The notes below the pieces were generated by a model. It was given only the letters and a program-made list of their open reading frames with translations, was not told the origin of the DNA and did no database searches. A stretch of DNA of 64,000 bases, taken from Cognataquiflexum nitidum. GTDB taxonomy: Bacteria; Bacteroidota; Bacteroidia; Cytophagales; Cyclobacteriaceae. How positions within the stretch are numbered: position 1 is the first letter of the stretch; each line of letters opens with the position of its first letter. The DNA lies in the NCBI RefSeq assembly GCF_022538055.1, contig NZ_JAKZAM010000011.1:62001-126000 (forward strand), given 5' to 3'. Of the stretch, positions 17,333 to 26,510 are shown one piece after another. A program made the translations under genes and the position numbers.

Positions 17333-18280
17333 ATGAAAACTATCAGATCAAAATGGTCCTTGGCGACCTTAGCCTTATTCTCGGCAGCACTTGTGCTTTT
17401 CTCTTCTTGCAATGAGAATGACCCAATTACACCTGACCCCAATATTGTAGAAGTAGCAGCCTCAAATACTAATTTTTCAACATTAGTAACTGCAGTTCAG
17501 ACGGCAGGATTAGTACCCACACTTTCAGGTAAAGGTCCATTCACAGTATTTGCACCTACAAATGATGCGTTCAACAGATTTCTTACTGCAAATTCCCTTA
17601 CTGCAGCTCAATTATTGGCTTCCGATGGATTGGAAGAAACTTTGACCTACCACGTAGTAGGTGCTTCAGTTCCTTCTTCTGCGGTCACTGCAGGTAAAGT
17701 TACCACCGTATCCGGTGATCCTTTTTATGTTAGTATTGCCCCAAATAATGAAATCTGGATCAATGGAAATACCAAAATTATTTCTACTGATGTAGCGGCA
17801 TCCAACGGAATCATTCACGTACTTGATAATGTGATAACAGCTCCCACGCAGAATATTGCCGAAATTGCGATTGCCTCCACTACTGCGGCAACTCCCCAAT
17901 TCACACAATTGGTAGCTGCTTTGGTCCGGGCCAATCTTGCAGGAGCATTTCAAGGTGGTTTTAACGACAACTTAACCGTATTTGCGCCAACTGATGCGGC
18001 ATTCCAAGATCTTTACACTGCCTTAGGTGTTTCAGGTGTTGATGAAATTGATTTGGCAACTTTGACCGCTGTTTTGCAGTATCATGTGGTTCCTGCTAGG
18101 GCTTTCTCTCAAGATTTGAGACAAGGTGCATCTTTGCCTACCTTGCTTTCAGGTAAAAATCTTACAGTAAATTTATCCAACCTAAAAATCAATGATTCGG
18201 GACTAGTTGCAGCGGCCTTGAATATCCATGCCACCAATGGGGTAATCCATGTGATTGATAAGGTTTTGTTACCGCAATAA
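17333..18280 (+). CDS. Fasciclin (FAS1) domain lipoprotein
   Basis: The 315-residue protein starts with a lipoprotein signal (AALVLFSSCNEN, Cys near residue 26). Two FAS1 domains follow, at about 35-165 and 170-313. Each has the FAS1 hallmarks: FTVFAPTNDAF with YHVV and NGIIHVLDNVI in the first, and LTVFAPTDAAF with YHVV and NGVIHVIDKVL in the second. FAS1 lipoproteins are thought to mediate adhesion to matrix or to other surface proteins. It stands alone with a terminator 120 bp downstream. It lies next to gldB and the polysaccharide genes, which would fit a surface-adhesion role, but that is inference. Confidence 0.92.
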   Translation: MKTIRSKWSLATLALFSAALVLFSSCNENDPITPDPNIVEVAASNTNFSTLVTAVQTAGLVPTLSGKGPFTVFAPTNDAFNRFLTANSLTAAQLLASDGLEETLTYHVVGASVPSSAVTAGKVTTVSGDPFYVSIAPNNEIWINGNTKIISTDVAASNGIIHVLDNVITAPTQNIAEIAIASTTAATPQFTQLVAALVRANLAGAFQGGFNDNLTVFAPTDAAFQDLYTALGVSGVDEIDLATLTAVLQYHVVPARAFSQDLRQGASLPTLLSGKNLTVNLSNLKINDSGLVAAALNIHATNGVIHVIDKVLLPQ

Positions 18281-18293
18281 TTATGACAGTTTA

Positions 18294-18339
18294 TGGGCCA
18301 TAGTTAACAGACTATAGTTAATAGACCATGGTCGATAGA
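18294..18339. repeat. Phrase repeat of the gaccatgg/gactatag type
   Basis: The units gggccatagtt, gactatagtt and gaccatggtc follow each other shortly after the fasciclin gene. They match the family seen at 4819-4848. Confidence 0.6.
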
Positions 18340-18400
18340 ATTTGAAATAACTTTCAAATACTTAATGAGTATCTGTTTTAATATGGAGTAAATTAAATGG

Positions 18401-18433
18401 AAAAAGTGCCGGTAACCGCCGGCACTTTTTATT
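18401..18433 (+). terminator. Rho-independent terminator after the fasciclin gene
   Basis: A perfect 12-bp stem AAAAAGTGCCGG (18401-18412) pairs with CCGGCACTTTTT (18419-18430) around the loop taaccg. The terminal T-run completes it. The hairpin makes an upstream start at 18397 for the next gene implausible. Confidence 0.9.
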
Positions 18434-18504
18434 TGCTCGTTATTTTTTGGTTATTTCAATCCGTGGAAAATAAATTGGTAATTGGAAAGGCACTATTGAA
18501 ATAC

Positions 18505-19467
18505 ATGAGTTTCAAAAAACTCAGCAATTACCTTTTGCTTTTGTCTTCCTATCAAATCAGCAGATTACTTGGAAAGCCTAGAATTTGGGGCCTTCCAACC
18601 ACATTGTCCATTGAACCGACGACAAGCTGTAACCTCCGCTGTCCCGAATGCCCGAGTGGGTTGCGGAATTTTTCGAGGCCTACAGGAATGATAGAAGAGC
18701 AACTTTTCCGTGACATCATAGACCAATCAAAAGACTATCTCACCTTCCTCCATATTTACTTTCAGGGAGAGCCTTTTCTTCATCCAAAATTTTTGGATAT
18801 GGTTTCTTATGCGGACAAAAGCAAGGTCTTTACCTCCACTTCTACCAATGCCCATTACCTGAATCAAAAAAATGTGGAATCTATCCTTTCATCAGGATTA
18901 AAGCAGCTTATCGTATCTATGGACGGCATCACACAGGAGATTTATGAGGATTATAGGATTGGGGGAAACCTTGAAAAAGTAAAAAAGGGGCTTTCGCTTC
19001 TGCTTCAAACAAGAAAAGAATCCAGACAGCTTTACCCAAGAATTGTCCTTCAGTTTCTTGTGACGGGCAAAAACGAGCATCAGATTCCTGCCCTAAAAGA
19101 TTGGGCTATAGAAGTCGGAGTGGATGAATTACAGCTGAAAACCACCCAAATCTATGATTTTGAAAAAGGATCACCTTTGATTCCAAGTGACCACCGATAT
19201 TCCCGCTACTTACCCAATGGCAATGGGACCTGGAGACTCAAGAAGAAAATCGAAAATAAATGTTGGCGTATGTGGCAAGGGGCAGTTTTGACTTGGGATG
19301 GCAGGATGCTGCCTTGTTGTTTTGACAAAGATGGACAACATGTGATGGGAAAAATCGGAGAAAGCAGTTTCAAGGAAATCTGGAAAAATGAGACATATTC
19401 GAAATTTCGGAAACAATTGTTGGAAGATAGGTCACAAATTGACATCTGTAAAAACTGTACGGAGTAA
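18505..19467 (+). CDS. Radical SAM protein with SPASM-type C-terminus
   Basis: The protein is 320 residues long from the ATG at 18505. The open frame extends back to 18397, but that start is inside a terminator. The radical SAM cluster motif is C-x3-C-x2-C at residues 42, 46 and 49 (SCNLRCPECPSG). The C-terminus has CWRMWQG, the CC pair in MLPCCFD and a final CKNC, a SPASM-like set of Cys for an auxiliary cluster. The family includes peptide maturases and enzymes of unknown substrate in glycan loci. It lies immediately ahead of the polysaccharide export genes on the same strand. No small precursor peptide gene is visible next to it. Confidence 0.82.
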   Translation: MSFKKLSNYLLLLSSYQISRLLGKPRIWGLPTTLSIEPTTSCNLRCPECPSGLRNFSRPTGMIEEQLFRDIIDQSKDYLTFLHIYFQGEPFLHPKFLDMVSYADKSKVFTSTSTNAHYLNQKNVESILSSGLKQLIVSMDGITQEIYEDYRIGGNLEKVKKGLSLLLQTRKESRQLYPRIVLQFLVTGKNEHQIPALKDWAIEVGVDELQLKTTQIYDFEKGSPLIPSDHRYSRYLPNGNGTWRLKKKIENKCWRMWQGAVLTWDGRMLPCCFDKDGQHVMGKIGESSFKEIWKNETYSKFRKQLLEDRSQIDICKNCTE

Positions 19468-19611
19468 TTGGAATAGGCCTAATTTAATTGCTATGATATT
19501 TCTTTACTGCATGGAATAGTTATCTTTACACAGATTTTCTCCCATTTTATAAAGAAAACACCCTGGGTTTATACGATATATTTAAACAAGTATGACCAAG
19601 TTGCCAATCAG

Positions 19612-22245
19612 ATGACACACCAATACCTTATGTATTTTCAGCCCAAATTATTTCTAAAAAAAGCCTTAGGAATATTTTTCATTGCGATTGCTGTGCTTTG
19701 CTTCGATTCAAATGTCGCACAAGCCCAATCAATGGCTGACCTCAGCAGCATCAAAGTAGATGACCTTTCTGATGCTCAAATCCAGGAACTTATCCGCCGA
19801 GCCAATGAAGCCGGACTGACTGAGTTTGAGCTGATCCAAATGGCTAGGTTGAGGGGTGTTTCTGAAGTGGAACTGGAAAAACTGAGAGGAAGAATAGAAA
19901 AAATGGAGTTTTCGGGTTCTGCTGGAAGACCCGGGGCTACACCTTCCAAGAGAGAACCGAGAAGACAAAGTGACCTAAATGAAATAACAGAAGGTCTTTT
20001 CAAAGAACAGGATGACTTTGGCATATTCTTCGAAGAACCCTCCCCTTATTTTGGTGCAGACATCTTTTATAATAAAAAGAGGAGGTTGAGTTTTGAACCT
20101 AATCTCAATATCGCGACACCCAAAAATTATGTTCTTGGTCCGGGTGACCTGATTTATATTGATGTATATGGACAATCGGAAAAGTACTATGAAGCCACCA
20201 TCAGTTCAGATGGCTTTATTCTTTTAGATAATGTAGGGCCTGTGGGGCTTTCAGGTAAAAGCATTGAAGATGCTGCCATCATTATCAGAAACAGGCTTTC
20301 CAATTTTTATACAGGAATGACCGGAAGCAATCCCAATACCTTCATGCAGGTAACCCTGGGGAATGTCAGGACGATTAAAGTTCATTTGGTAGGAGAACTG
20401 AGGCTGCCAGGCACGTTTACTTTGAGTGCCTTTTCTACGGTATTCAATGCACTGTATGCTGCGGGAGGGCCTAATGACAATGGGACTATGCGGCAGGTAA
20501 AAATAATCAGAGATGGAAAAATCGTTTCAACAGTCGATATTTATGATTTTTTGATCAACGGAAATGCAAACCTTAACTTCCAATTGAAGGATCAGGATGT
20601 GGTAATGGTCGATCCCTTTTTATCCAGAGTAAGTGTCTTGGGTGAGGTCAAAAGACCAAAAATCTTTGAGGTGAAAGAAGGTGAAACTTTTGCAGACCTT
20701 TTAAAATATGCAGGAGGATTTACCGACTTGGCTTTCAAAGACAGGATCAATGTCATCAGAATCACGGGTAAAGAAAAAGCAGTTTCGGACATTTTCAATG
20801 AACAATTTTCAATTTTTACTGTCAAAGGTGGTGATGAATACACAGTTGGCAAAGTATTGAACAGGTTTACAAACAGGGTGCAAATCAAAGGCGCGGTTTT
20901 CAGAGAGGGTAACTTCTCCCTTACAGAAGGACTGACCCTTTCTCAATTAATTAAAAACGCAGATGGTATTCGAGGTGAAGCCTATATGGAGAGGGCAAGT
21001 ATCCTGAGGACATACGATGACCTTACTACCGAAGTGATTTCAGTTAATTTAAGGGGTATTTTGGAAGGTTCCACTCCTGACATTCCCCTCCGGAGAGAAG
21101 ATGTAGTCAGGATTTCAAGCATTTATGATCTTCAGGAAGAGTTTTATGTGCAAGTTACCGGAGAGGTTAAAAATCCCGGCACATACCCTTATTCAAAGCA
21201 AATGACAGCCGAAGACCTCATTATTTTGGCAGGAGGACTGAGAGAATCTGCAAACATAGATGACATCGAAATCGCCCGGAGATCTGCCACGGAAGATTCG
21301 GGGACTTTTTCCGAATTGGTCCCCATCAAAATAAGCATAGGTCTCGATATTCAAGAAAACCCTGTTATCCTTAAGCCTTTTGACAATGTCGTGGTCAGGA
21401 GAAAGCCGAATTTTACACTCAACAAACAGGTGCAGATAGAAGGACAGGTGAATTCTCCTGGTATATTTTCAGTACAGACTGCAGAAGAAAGGATCTCAGA
21501 TGTGATCAAAAGAGCAGGTGGATTGACTCCTTATGCCTATACAAAAGGCGCTACCTTGATCCGAAGGACGGAGTTTTTTGATACAGAATCTGAGCAACTC
21601 AGAAGACAGCGAAACCTACAAGACCTACAGCAAAAGCTACAGCAGGATCCCAATAATACAGAAGCACAGGAATTGTTGTTGCAGAGGTTGTTTCTAGAGA
21701 TCGGGAATGTTGATCTAGGAACTTCCGAGGGAGCGATTGCAGCCCAATCCAAAAGGGAAGCCATCACCGGGATCTCTGAAAACAAGGCAGATTTAGCTCC
21801 TATCAGGATCCGGCAGACGGAGGCCGTGGCCATTGATTTGGAAGAAATCCTTAAGAATCCTGGCTCCGATAAAGACCTTATCCTTGAAGAGGGTGATGTG
21901 ATATCCATACCAAGGCAGCTGCAGACTGTCAGGCTGAGAGGAGACGTAGTCTATCCTGCGACCGTAAGGTTTGAAAAGGAAAGAGGGACAAAATTCTATA
22001 TCAACAGGGCAGGAGGATTTGATATTCGTGCCAATAGGAAAAGAACCTATGTGGTCTATGCCAACGGAGAAGTGGCAAGGACCAAGAGCTTTTTGGGACT
22101 CAGGTCCTATCCGGCTGTCGCTCCGGGAGCAGAAGTGATCGTACCTACCAAAGGACCCAGACTTCCTGTCAGACCCGGCGAGATAGTGGGAATAGCAACC
22201 GCACTTGCAACACTTGCATTAGTACTCACCCAAATCAATCCATGA
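19612..22245 (+). CDS. Polysaccharide export protein with multiple SLBB domains, Wza-like
   Basis: The 877-residue protein has a signal peptide (ALGIFFIAIAVLCFDSNVAQAQ; start at 19612, or possibly the ATG at 19633). An acidic and coiled spacer follows, then a polysaccharide export domain (GPGDLIYIDVYGQS, about 170-260). A series of SLBB repeats comes next, each with a V.G.V..PG pattern (for example VHLVGELRLPGTF, VQVTGEVKNPGTYPY and VQIEGQVNSPGIFSV). It ends in a hydrophobic stretch. It would form the outer-membrane/periplasmic conduit for capsule or exopolysaccharide. The following chain-length gene overlaps by 4 bp (ATGA), so they are coupled. The protein is longer than Wza and has more SLBB repeats, as is usual in Bacteroidota. 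Confidence 0.92.
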   Translation: MTHQYLMYFQPKLFLKKALGIFFIAIAVLCFDSNVAQAQSMADLSSIKVDDLSDAQIQELIRRANEAGLTEFELIQMARLRGVSEVELEKLRGRIEKMEFSGSAGRPGATPSKREPRRQSDLNEITEGLFKEQDDFGIFFEEPSPYFGADIFYNKKRRLSFEPNLNIATPKNYVLGPGDLIYIDVYGQSEKYYEATISSDGFILLDNVGPVGLSGKSIEDAAIIIRNRLSNFYTGMTGSNPNTFMQVTLGNVRTIKVHLVGELRLPGTFTLSAFSTVFNALYAAGGPNDNGTMRQVKIIRDGKIVSTVDIYDFLINGNANLNFQLKDQDVVMVDPFLSRVSVLGEVKRPKIFEVKEGETFADLLKYAGGFTDLAFKDRINVIRITGKEKAVSDIFNEQFSIFTVKGGDEYTVGKVLNRFTNRVQIKGAVFREGNFSLTEGLTLSQLIKNADGIRGEAYMERASILRTYDDLTTEVISVNLRGILEGSTPDIPLRREDVVRISSIYDLQEEFYVQVTGEVKNPGTYPYSKQMTAEDLIILAGGLRESANIDDIEIARRSATEDSGTFSELVPIKISIGLDIQENPVILKPFDNVVVRRKPNFTLNKQVQIEGQVNSPGIFSVQTAEERISDVIKRAGGLTPYAYTKGATLIRRTEFFDTESEQLRRQRNLQDLQQKLQQDPNNTEAQELLLQRLFLEIGNVDLGTSEGAIAAQSKREAITGISENKADLAPIRIRQTEAVAIDLEEILKNPGSDKDLILEEGDVISIPRQLQTVRLRGDVVYPATVRFEKERGTKFYINRAGGFDIRANRKRTYVVYANGEVARTKSFLGLRSYPAVAPGAEVIVPTKGPRLPVRPGEIVGIATALATLALVLTQINP

Positions 22246-23318
22246 TAAATATGAACAGGCCACAACATATTTTGGATGATAAGATTACCCTGAAAGAAGT
22301 CATCCTCAACTTACGTGGTTGGATATCCTTCTTTCTTGGTCAGTGGAAAACTTTTATTTTGGCAGCAATACTTGGGATTGTATTTGGTGCTTTGGTGTCT
22401 ATATTTAAAAAGCCGGTTTACCATGCAGAGACCACCTTCGTTTTGGAAGAATCGGACATGGGCGGAATGGGACAGGTCTCAGGATTGGCTTCACTGCTTG
22501 GAATCAATTTGGGTTCGATGAGCGGTCCTTCTGGAATTTTCCAAGGGGAAAATATCATGGAACTCTACAAATCTGACAACATGTTGGGCAAAACCCTACT
22601 GAGTCCGTTTGACAGCAAAACCCTACTTATCGACAGGTTTATTGAATTCAATAAGCTTGACAAAAAATGGAAAAGTAAAGTGGATTTGGGAAGTCTCAAT
22701 TTCTCCATTCCTAGGGAAAATTTTTCGGTGACCCAAGATTCCGTGGTCAAAGAAATATCAAAGCTGATAAGGGAAAAACATCTGGTTGTGGAAAAACCCA
22801 ATCGGAAATTGAGCATCATATATGTCACCATCAATTCCAAGGATGAGCAATTTGCGAAGGTATTCAATGAATCCATGGTCGAAAGGGTCAATAATTTTTA
22901 CTTCGAAACGAAAACCAAAAAAACTGCTGAAAATCTTGATATTCTCCAGATACAGGCAGACAGTGTCAGGGCAGTGTTGGATGAAAACCTTATGGAATAT
23001 GCAAACATGGCTGACAGGATCCCCTTTCCAAATGCACTCGTCCAAAGTGCTACAGTGGATAGCCGAAGAAAGCAAGTGGACATACAGGCTGCATCGGCAG
23101 TTTTTGCCGAGATAACCAAAAACCTGGAAATCGCCAAAGTCAACCACCGCAACAATTCGCCTCTGATACAGATCATAGATTCGCCGCGTTATCCGCTGAA
23201 AAGTACAAGGATCAAACTATTGAAAGGAACAGTTTTCGGTGCGGTTCTCATGATCTTGGTGGCTATGATTCTATTGTACTTTAGACAATTATACCGCCTT
23301 CATGTAGAAGGAAGTTGA
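22242..23318 (+). CDS. Wzz/GumC-type chain-length determinant
   Basis: The 358-residue inner-membrane protein has a first membrane segment at about 37-55 (TFILAAILGIVFGALVSIF), a large periplasmic part including PVYHAETTFVLEESD, a coiled region around 220-300 and a second membrane segment near 325-345 (GTVFGAVLMILVAMILLYF) with the preceding PRYPLKS motif. There is no kinase domain, so it is a Wzz/PCP-type co-polymerase that sets polymer length. It overlaps the export gene by 4 bp. Confidence 0.9.
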   Translation: MINMNRPQHILDDKITLKEVILNLRGWISFFLGQWKTFILAAILGIVFGALVSIFKKPVYHAETTFVLEESDMGGMGQVSGLASLLGINLGSMSGPSGIFQGENIMELYKSDNMLGKTLLSPFDSKTLLIDRFIEFNKLDKKWKSKVDLGSLNFSIPRENFSVTQDSVVKEISKLIREKHLVVEKPNRKLSIIYVTINSKDEQFAKVFNESMVERVNNFYFETKTKKTAENLDILQIQADSVRAVLDENLMEYANMADRIPFPNALVQSATVDSRRKQVDIQAASAVFAEITKNLEIAKVNHRNNSPLIQIIDSPRYPLKSTRIKLLKGTVFGAVLMILVAMILLYFRQLYRLHVEGS

Positions 23319-23337
23319 ATTTTTATCATGTCCCGAT

Positions 23338-24648
23338 ATGATAGAAAAAATCACTTCCCATACTTTCATAGGCCTATTTAAGAGCAAATCGATTCAGAAT
23401 TTTATTTTTTTGATCACCATTCAGGCTTCCAATATTGTAATTACACTGATTTCGATGCCTTTATTGATACAGTCCATTGGTGTAGACGGGTTTGGATTGG
23501 TCAATCTTTCACTTTCGGTAATAATCCTTGCCAATATTCTGGTAGGTTTTGGGTATAACCTTAGCGGTCCTAGGGAAGTGGCGTTGCACCAAAGTGACAA
23601 AGAGACCCTTTCCCATATTGTCTCCAATATCGTTTTTAGCAAAGTCCTGATGGCAATGTTGGCCACTTTGGGGATCGTGTTTGCGGTGTTTGGACTTAAT
23701 ATGTTCAAAGAGTATCAGTGGATATTACTCTTTTCTGTCTTGCTTTTGTTTTCTGAGGCCACGCTTCCGCTATGGTTTTTTCAGGGAATGGAAAAAATGA
23801 AATTGATTTCTATCGCCAACGTTTTGAGCAAGTTGCTATACCTGATGGGTATCGTGTTGTTTATTAATAAGCCTGATTCAGCCAAATGGGTAAATTTCAT
23901 CATGGGAGCCTCAGGTTTGGCGATCAATATCTTACTCCTACTATATATCCATTTTATGCTGGAAGTTAGGTTTTACAAGCCAAAGTTTGTACAGTTGTTC
24001 GCTTCCCTCAAGGACAATGGTCTTCTTTTTTTGTCCAATATTGCTACCCATATTTCAGTGCATGGGGGATTGATTATTTTAAGTTTCTTTTCGGTCGCAG
24101 AAGTATTGGGGATGTTCAGCTTGGCAGAAAGGATATCGATGGTCCTGCGGATGTTCCCCTCAATGGTGATTCATTCTATTTATCCCAATGCAACGAAATT
24201 ATTAAAAGAAGATTTATCTGGCTTCAAAATTTATATAAAGAAAGTAAGTTTTTGGTCTTTGGTCATCAGTTTGATGATTTCCCTGGTCATCTTTGCATTT
24301 GCCCCGTTTATCATTCAATTACTTTCCAAAGCAGAATTGGCGGATTCGGTAGCATATTTAAGAATCCTGGCTTTTACTCCTTTTTTGGCTTCTCTGAACA
24401 TTATGAATGTTGTAATTTTTCTTGCCAAAGGCCAAAATAAGCTTTTCTTTAAATCATCGTGGATGATGGTAATCTTTATGCTGTCAGTTTCGATATTCCT
24501 TACCAACCAATATGAAGCGATTGGCCTTTGCTTTGCTCTCTTGTTAACAGAGATTGTAGTTTTCTTGATTTGCTGTTCCTTAAACTGGGTTTATAATAAA
24601 AATTTGGTCTTAATTATCTTCAAAAAAAATGTTAAAAATGCTGGGTGA
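23338..24648 (+). CDS. Wzx-type polysaccharide flippase (MOP superfamily)
   Basis: The 436-residue polytopic protein has about 12 predicted hydrophobic segments and an early MPLLIQSIGVDGFGLVNLSLS segment, which is typical of Wzx/RfbX flippases. It would move the lipid-linked repeat unit across the inner membrane to the polymerase. It follows the chain-length gene by 19 bp and overlaps the methyltransferase frame by 20 bp. Confidence 0.9.
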   Translation: MIEKITSHTFIGLFKSKSIQNFIFLITIQASNIVITLISMPLLIQSIGVDGFGLVNLSLSVIILANILVGFGYNLSGPREVALHQSDKETLSHIVSNIVFSKVLMAMLATLGIVFAVFGLNMFKEYQWILLFSVLLLFSEATLPLWFFQGMEKMKLISIANVLSKLLYLMGIVLFINKPDSAKWVNFIMGASGLAINILLLLYIHFMLEVRFYKPKFVQLFASLKDNGLLFLSNIATHISVHGGLIILSFFSVAEVLGMFSLAERISMVLRMFPSMVIHSIYPNATKLLKEDLSGFKIYIKKVSFWSLVISLMISLVIFAFAPFIIQLLSKAELADSVAYLRILAFTPFLASLNIMNVVIFLAKGQNKLFFKSSWMMVIFMLSVSIFLTNQYEAIGLCFALLLTEIVVFLICCSLNWVYNKNLVLIIFKKNVKNAG

Positions 24649-25567
24649 AAGAAAGAAGATTTGTTGCGGATGTGGAAATGATAAAGACAATTCAATTTTT
24701 CTTGCCCATGAGAAGATGCTGGGAATGGGTGGAGCATTCGAATACCTAAATTGTGCCGCTTGCAAGTCCATTCAGATTGTTGATATCCCCGATCATATGG
24801 ATGTGTATTATCCTGAAAACTACTACGCTTTCGGAAATCTGATTAAAAGTAAAGGTTTAAGGAATCAGTTTAAAAAAATCAGAAAAACTTTGTTTGATTG
24901 GAAACTATGGTTTTTCAGTTATCCTGAATACTATAATTGGCTGAGCCCACTCAAAATTTCTAAAGACGCTGCAATTGCAGACATTGGGTGTGGAAACGGT
25001 CAGTTGTTATATGAATTGAGTTGTACAGGCTACACAAATCTTCATGGATTTGATCCATACCTAAAAAAAGAAACGTCAACAAAAGGCCTAAAACTTCAAA
25101 GAAAAGGCCTATATGAAGTGTCGGGTCAATTCAACCTGATCATGCTTAACCACTCCTTTGAGCACATGGTAAATCCTTTGGAATCAATGAAAAAGCTCTC
25201 CGAGCTCCTAAAACCCAAGGGACAGCTATTGATCAGGGTTCCAGTCACTGATGCTGAGGTTTGGGAAAAGGAAGGTATAAATTGGTTTCAACTTGATGCT
25301 CCCCGGCATTTTTTTATCCCTAGTCAACTTTCGATGAGAATTTTGGGTGAAAAAGTAGGGCTGAAATTAAACTTGGTTGTTTTTGATAGCAATGAGAATC
25401 AATTTGTTATTACAAATCTCTATAAAGATGGAAAAAACATGAAAGAGTATAATTCAACAAATCTGATTAATCAAAAATTTATAAAGAATTGGAAACAAAA
25501 AGCAGATATTCTTAACGAAACTGGAAAAGGAGATCAAGCTTGCTTTTATTTTAAAAATAATGGATAA
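24629..25567 (+). CDS. Class I SAM-dependent methyltransferase with N-terminal Cys-rich motif
   Basis: The 312-residue protein has an N-terminal cysteine pattern (ICCGCG then LNCAACKS) that looks like a small zinc ribbon. The methyltransferase fold follows, with SAM motif I IADIGCGNGQL (about 116-126) and LIMLNHSFEHMVNP further on. Such proteins methylate sugars or nucleotide sugars in surface-polysaccharide loci. The start may be 24629 or the ATG at 24638, and both overlap the flippase gene. The next gene starts inside its stop (ATGgaTAA, 8-bp overlap). The DNA is clearly more AT-rich from here on. Confidence 0.8.
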   Translation: MLKMLGERKKICCGCGNDKDNSIFLAHEKMLGMGGAFEYLNCAACKSIQIVDIPDHMDVYYPENYYAFGNLIKSKGLRNQFKKIRKTLFDWKLWFFSYPEYYNWLSPLKISKDAAIADIGCGNGQLLYELSCTGYTNLHGFDPYLKKETSTKGLKLQRKGLYEVSGQFNLIMLNHSFEHMVNPLESMKKLSELLKPKGQLLIRVPVTDAEVWEKEGINWFQLDAPRHFFIPSQLSMRILGEKVGLKLNLVVFDSNENQFVITNLYKDGKNMKEYNSTNLINQKFIKNWKQKADILNETGKGDQACFYFKNNG

Positions 25568-26510
25568 ACACCTCGAAAGAATAACCAGTTTAAAACCCTC
25601 AGTCGCAATCATTATTATAAACTGGAATAATTATGCAGATAGTAAATTGTGCTTGAATTCTTTAAAAAAATGTGTTTATAAAAATTTTAAAGTTGTTGTC
25701 GTGGACAATAACTCCGAAGATGGGTCAGGCCAAAAACTCAAAGAGGAATTTGGAGATTTTGCAATATTTCTTTTTAATAGAAAAAATCTTGGCTTTTCCG
25801 GTGGAAATAACGTGGGAATTAAATTTGCCTTGGAGAATGGATTTGAATATGTAATGGAGTTAAATAACGATACTGAGGTCGAGCAAGACTTTTTGGATAA
25901 GCTTATAGATTCAATTAATGACAGTCAGGAATTTGGTGCTGCCCAACCTTTGATTTATTATAATGGGATAAAACGAAATATTATATGGAATGCAGGAGGC
26001 ACATTAATAAATTCATTAGGGATTTCACTTACACGAAAAGAAGGCAAAACAAATAAGGGAAATTTAAAAGGAGAGGAAACTGATTGGATTACAGGATGTG
26101 CTTTTTTGATAAAATCCGATGTTCTTAAAAAAACCGGACTACTAAAAGAATTTTTTTTCTTTGGGTCTTTTGAGGATGTGGACCTTTCAGTTAGAATTAA
26201 GGAACAAGGTTATAAATTATGGTTTGAACCATCCTCGGTGATTTACCATTCTGTTGGGAATTCTTCCAAATCCAAAGAAAAAGGAAAAGAAGGTTATCTC
26301 AATCCCCAAGTTCATTATCTGGTACAACGAAACCAAATTATCTTTATAAAACAACACACAAATTTATTTTTTATACCTTTGGCACTTGCTTTTCAATTTG
26401 TAAAAATAATTGGCTTTTCAGCTTATTTCTTAATTAGAAGAAGGCCTTTAAAATTGGAATTGGCTTGGAAGGGATTTCTAGATGGTTTATTTAAACAATA
26501 TCATGATTAA
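25560..26510 (+). CDS. Glycosyltransferase family 2, rhamnosyltransferase-like
   Basis: The 316-residue GT-A enzyme has the N-terminal SVAIIIINWNNYADS, VVVDNNSEDGS, an MELNNDTEVEQDFLDKL segment with the DxD-like Asp pair, WITGCAFLIK and EDVDLSVRIKEQGYK, followed by a short hydrophobic C-terminal stretch. This set is typical of WbbL/RfbF-like rhamnosyltransferases. It would extend the repeat unit at the membrane. Its start is in the preceding stop (ATGgaTAA), and its own stop overlaps the next ATG in the same way (ATGatTAA). AT-rich DNA. Confidence 0.87.
   Translation: MDKHLERITSLKPSVAIIIINWNNYADSKLCLNSLKKCVYKNFKVVVVDNNSEDGSGQKLKEEFGDFAIFLFNRKNLGFSGGNNVGIKFALENGFEYVMELNNDTEVEQDFLDKLIDSINDSQEFGAAQPLIYYNGIKRNIIWNAGGTLINSLGISLTRKEGKTNKGNLKGEETDWITGCAFLIKSDVLKKTGLLKEFFFFGSFEDVDLSVRIKEQGYKLWFEPSSVIYHSVGNSSKSKEKGKEGYLNPQVHYLVQRNQIIFIKQHTNLFFIPLALAFQFVKIIGFSAYFLIRRRPLKLELAWKGFLDGLFKQYHD

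Noticed and set aside
18397..18504. Upstream start of the radical SAM gene at 18397
   Set aside because: It would begin inside the terminator hairpin of the fasciclin gene. The extra residues have no family match, while the ATG at 18505 gives the normal length.
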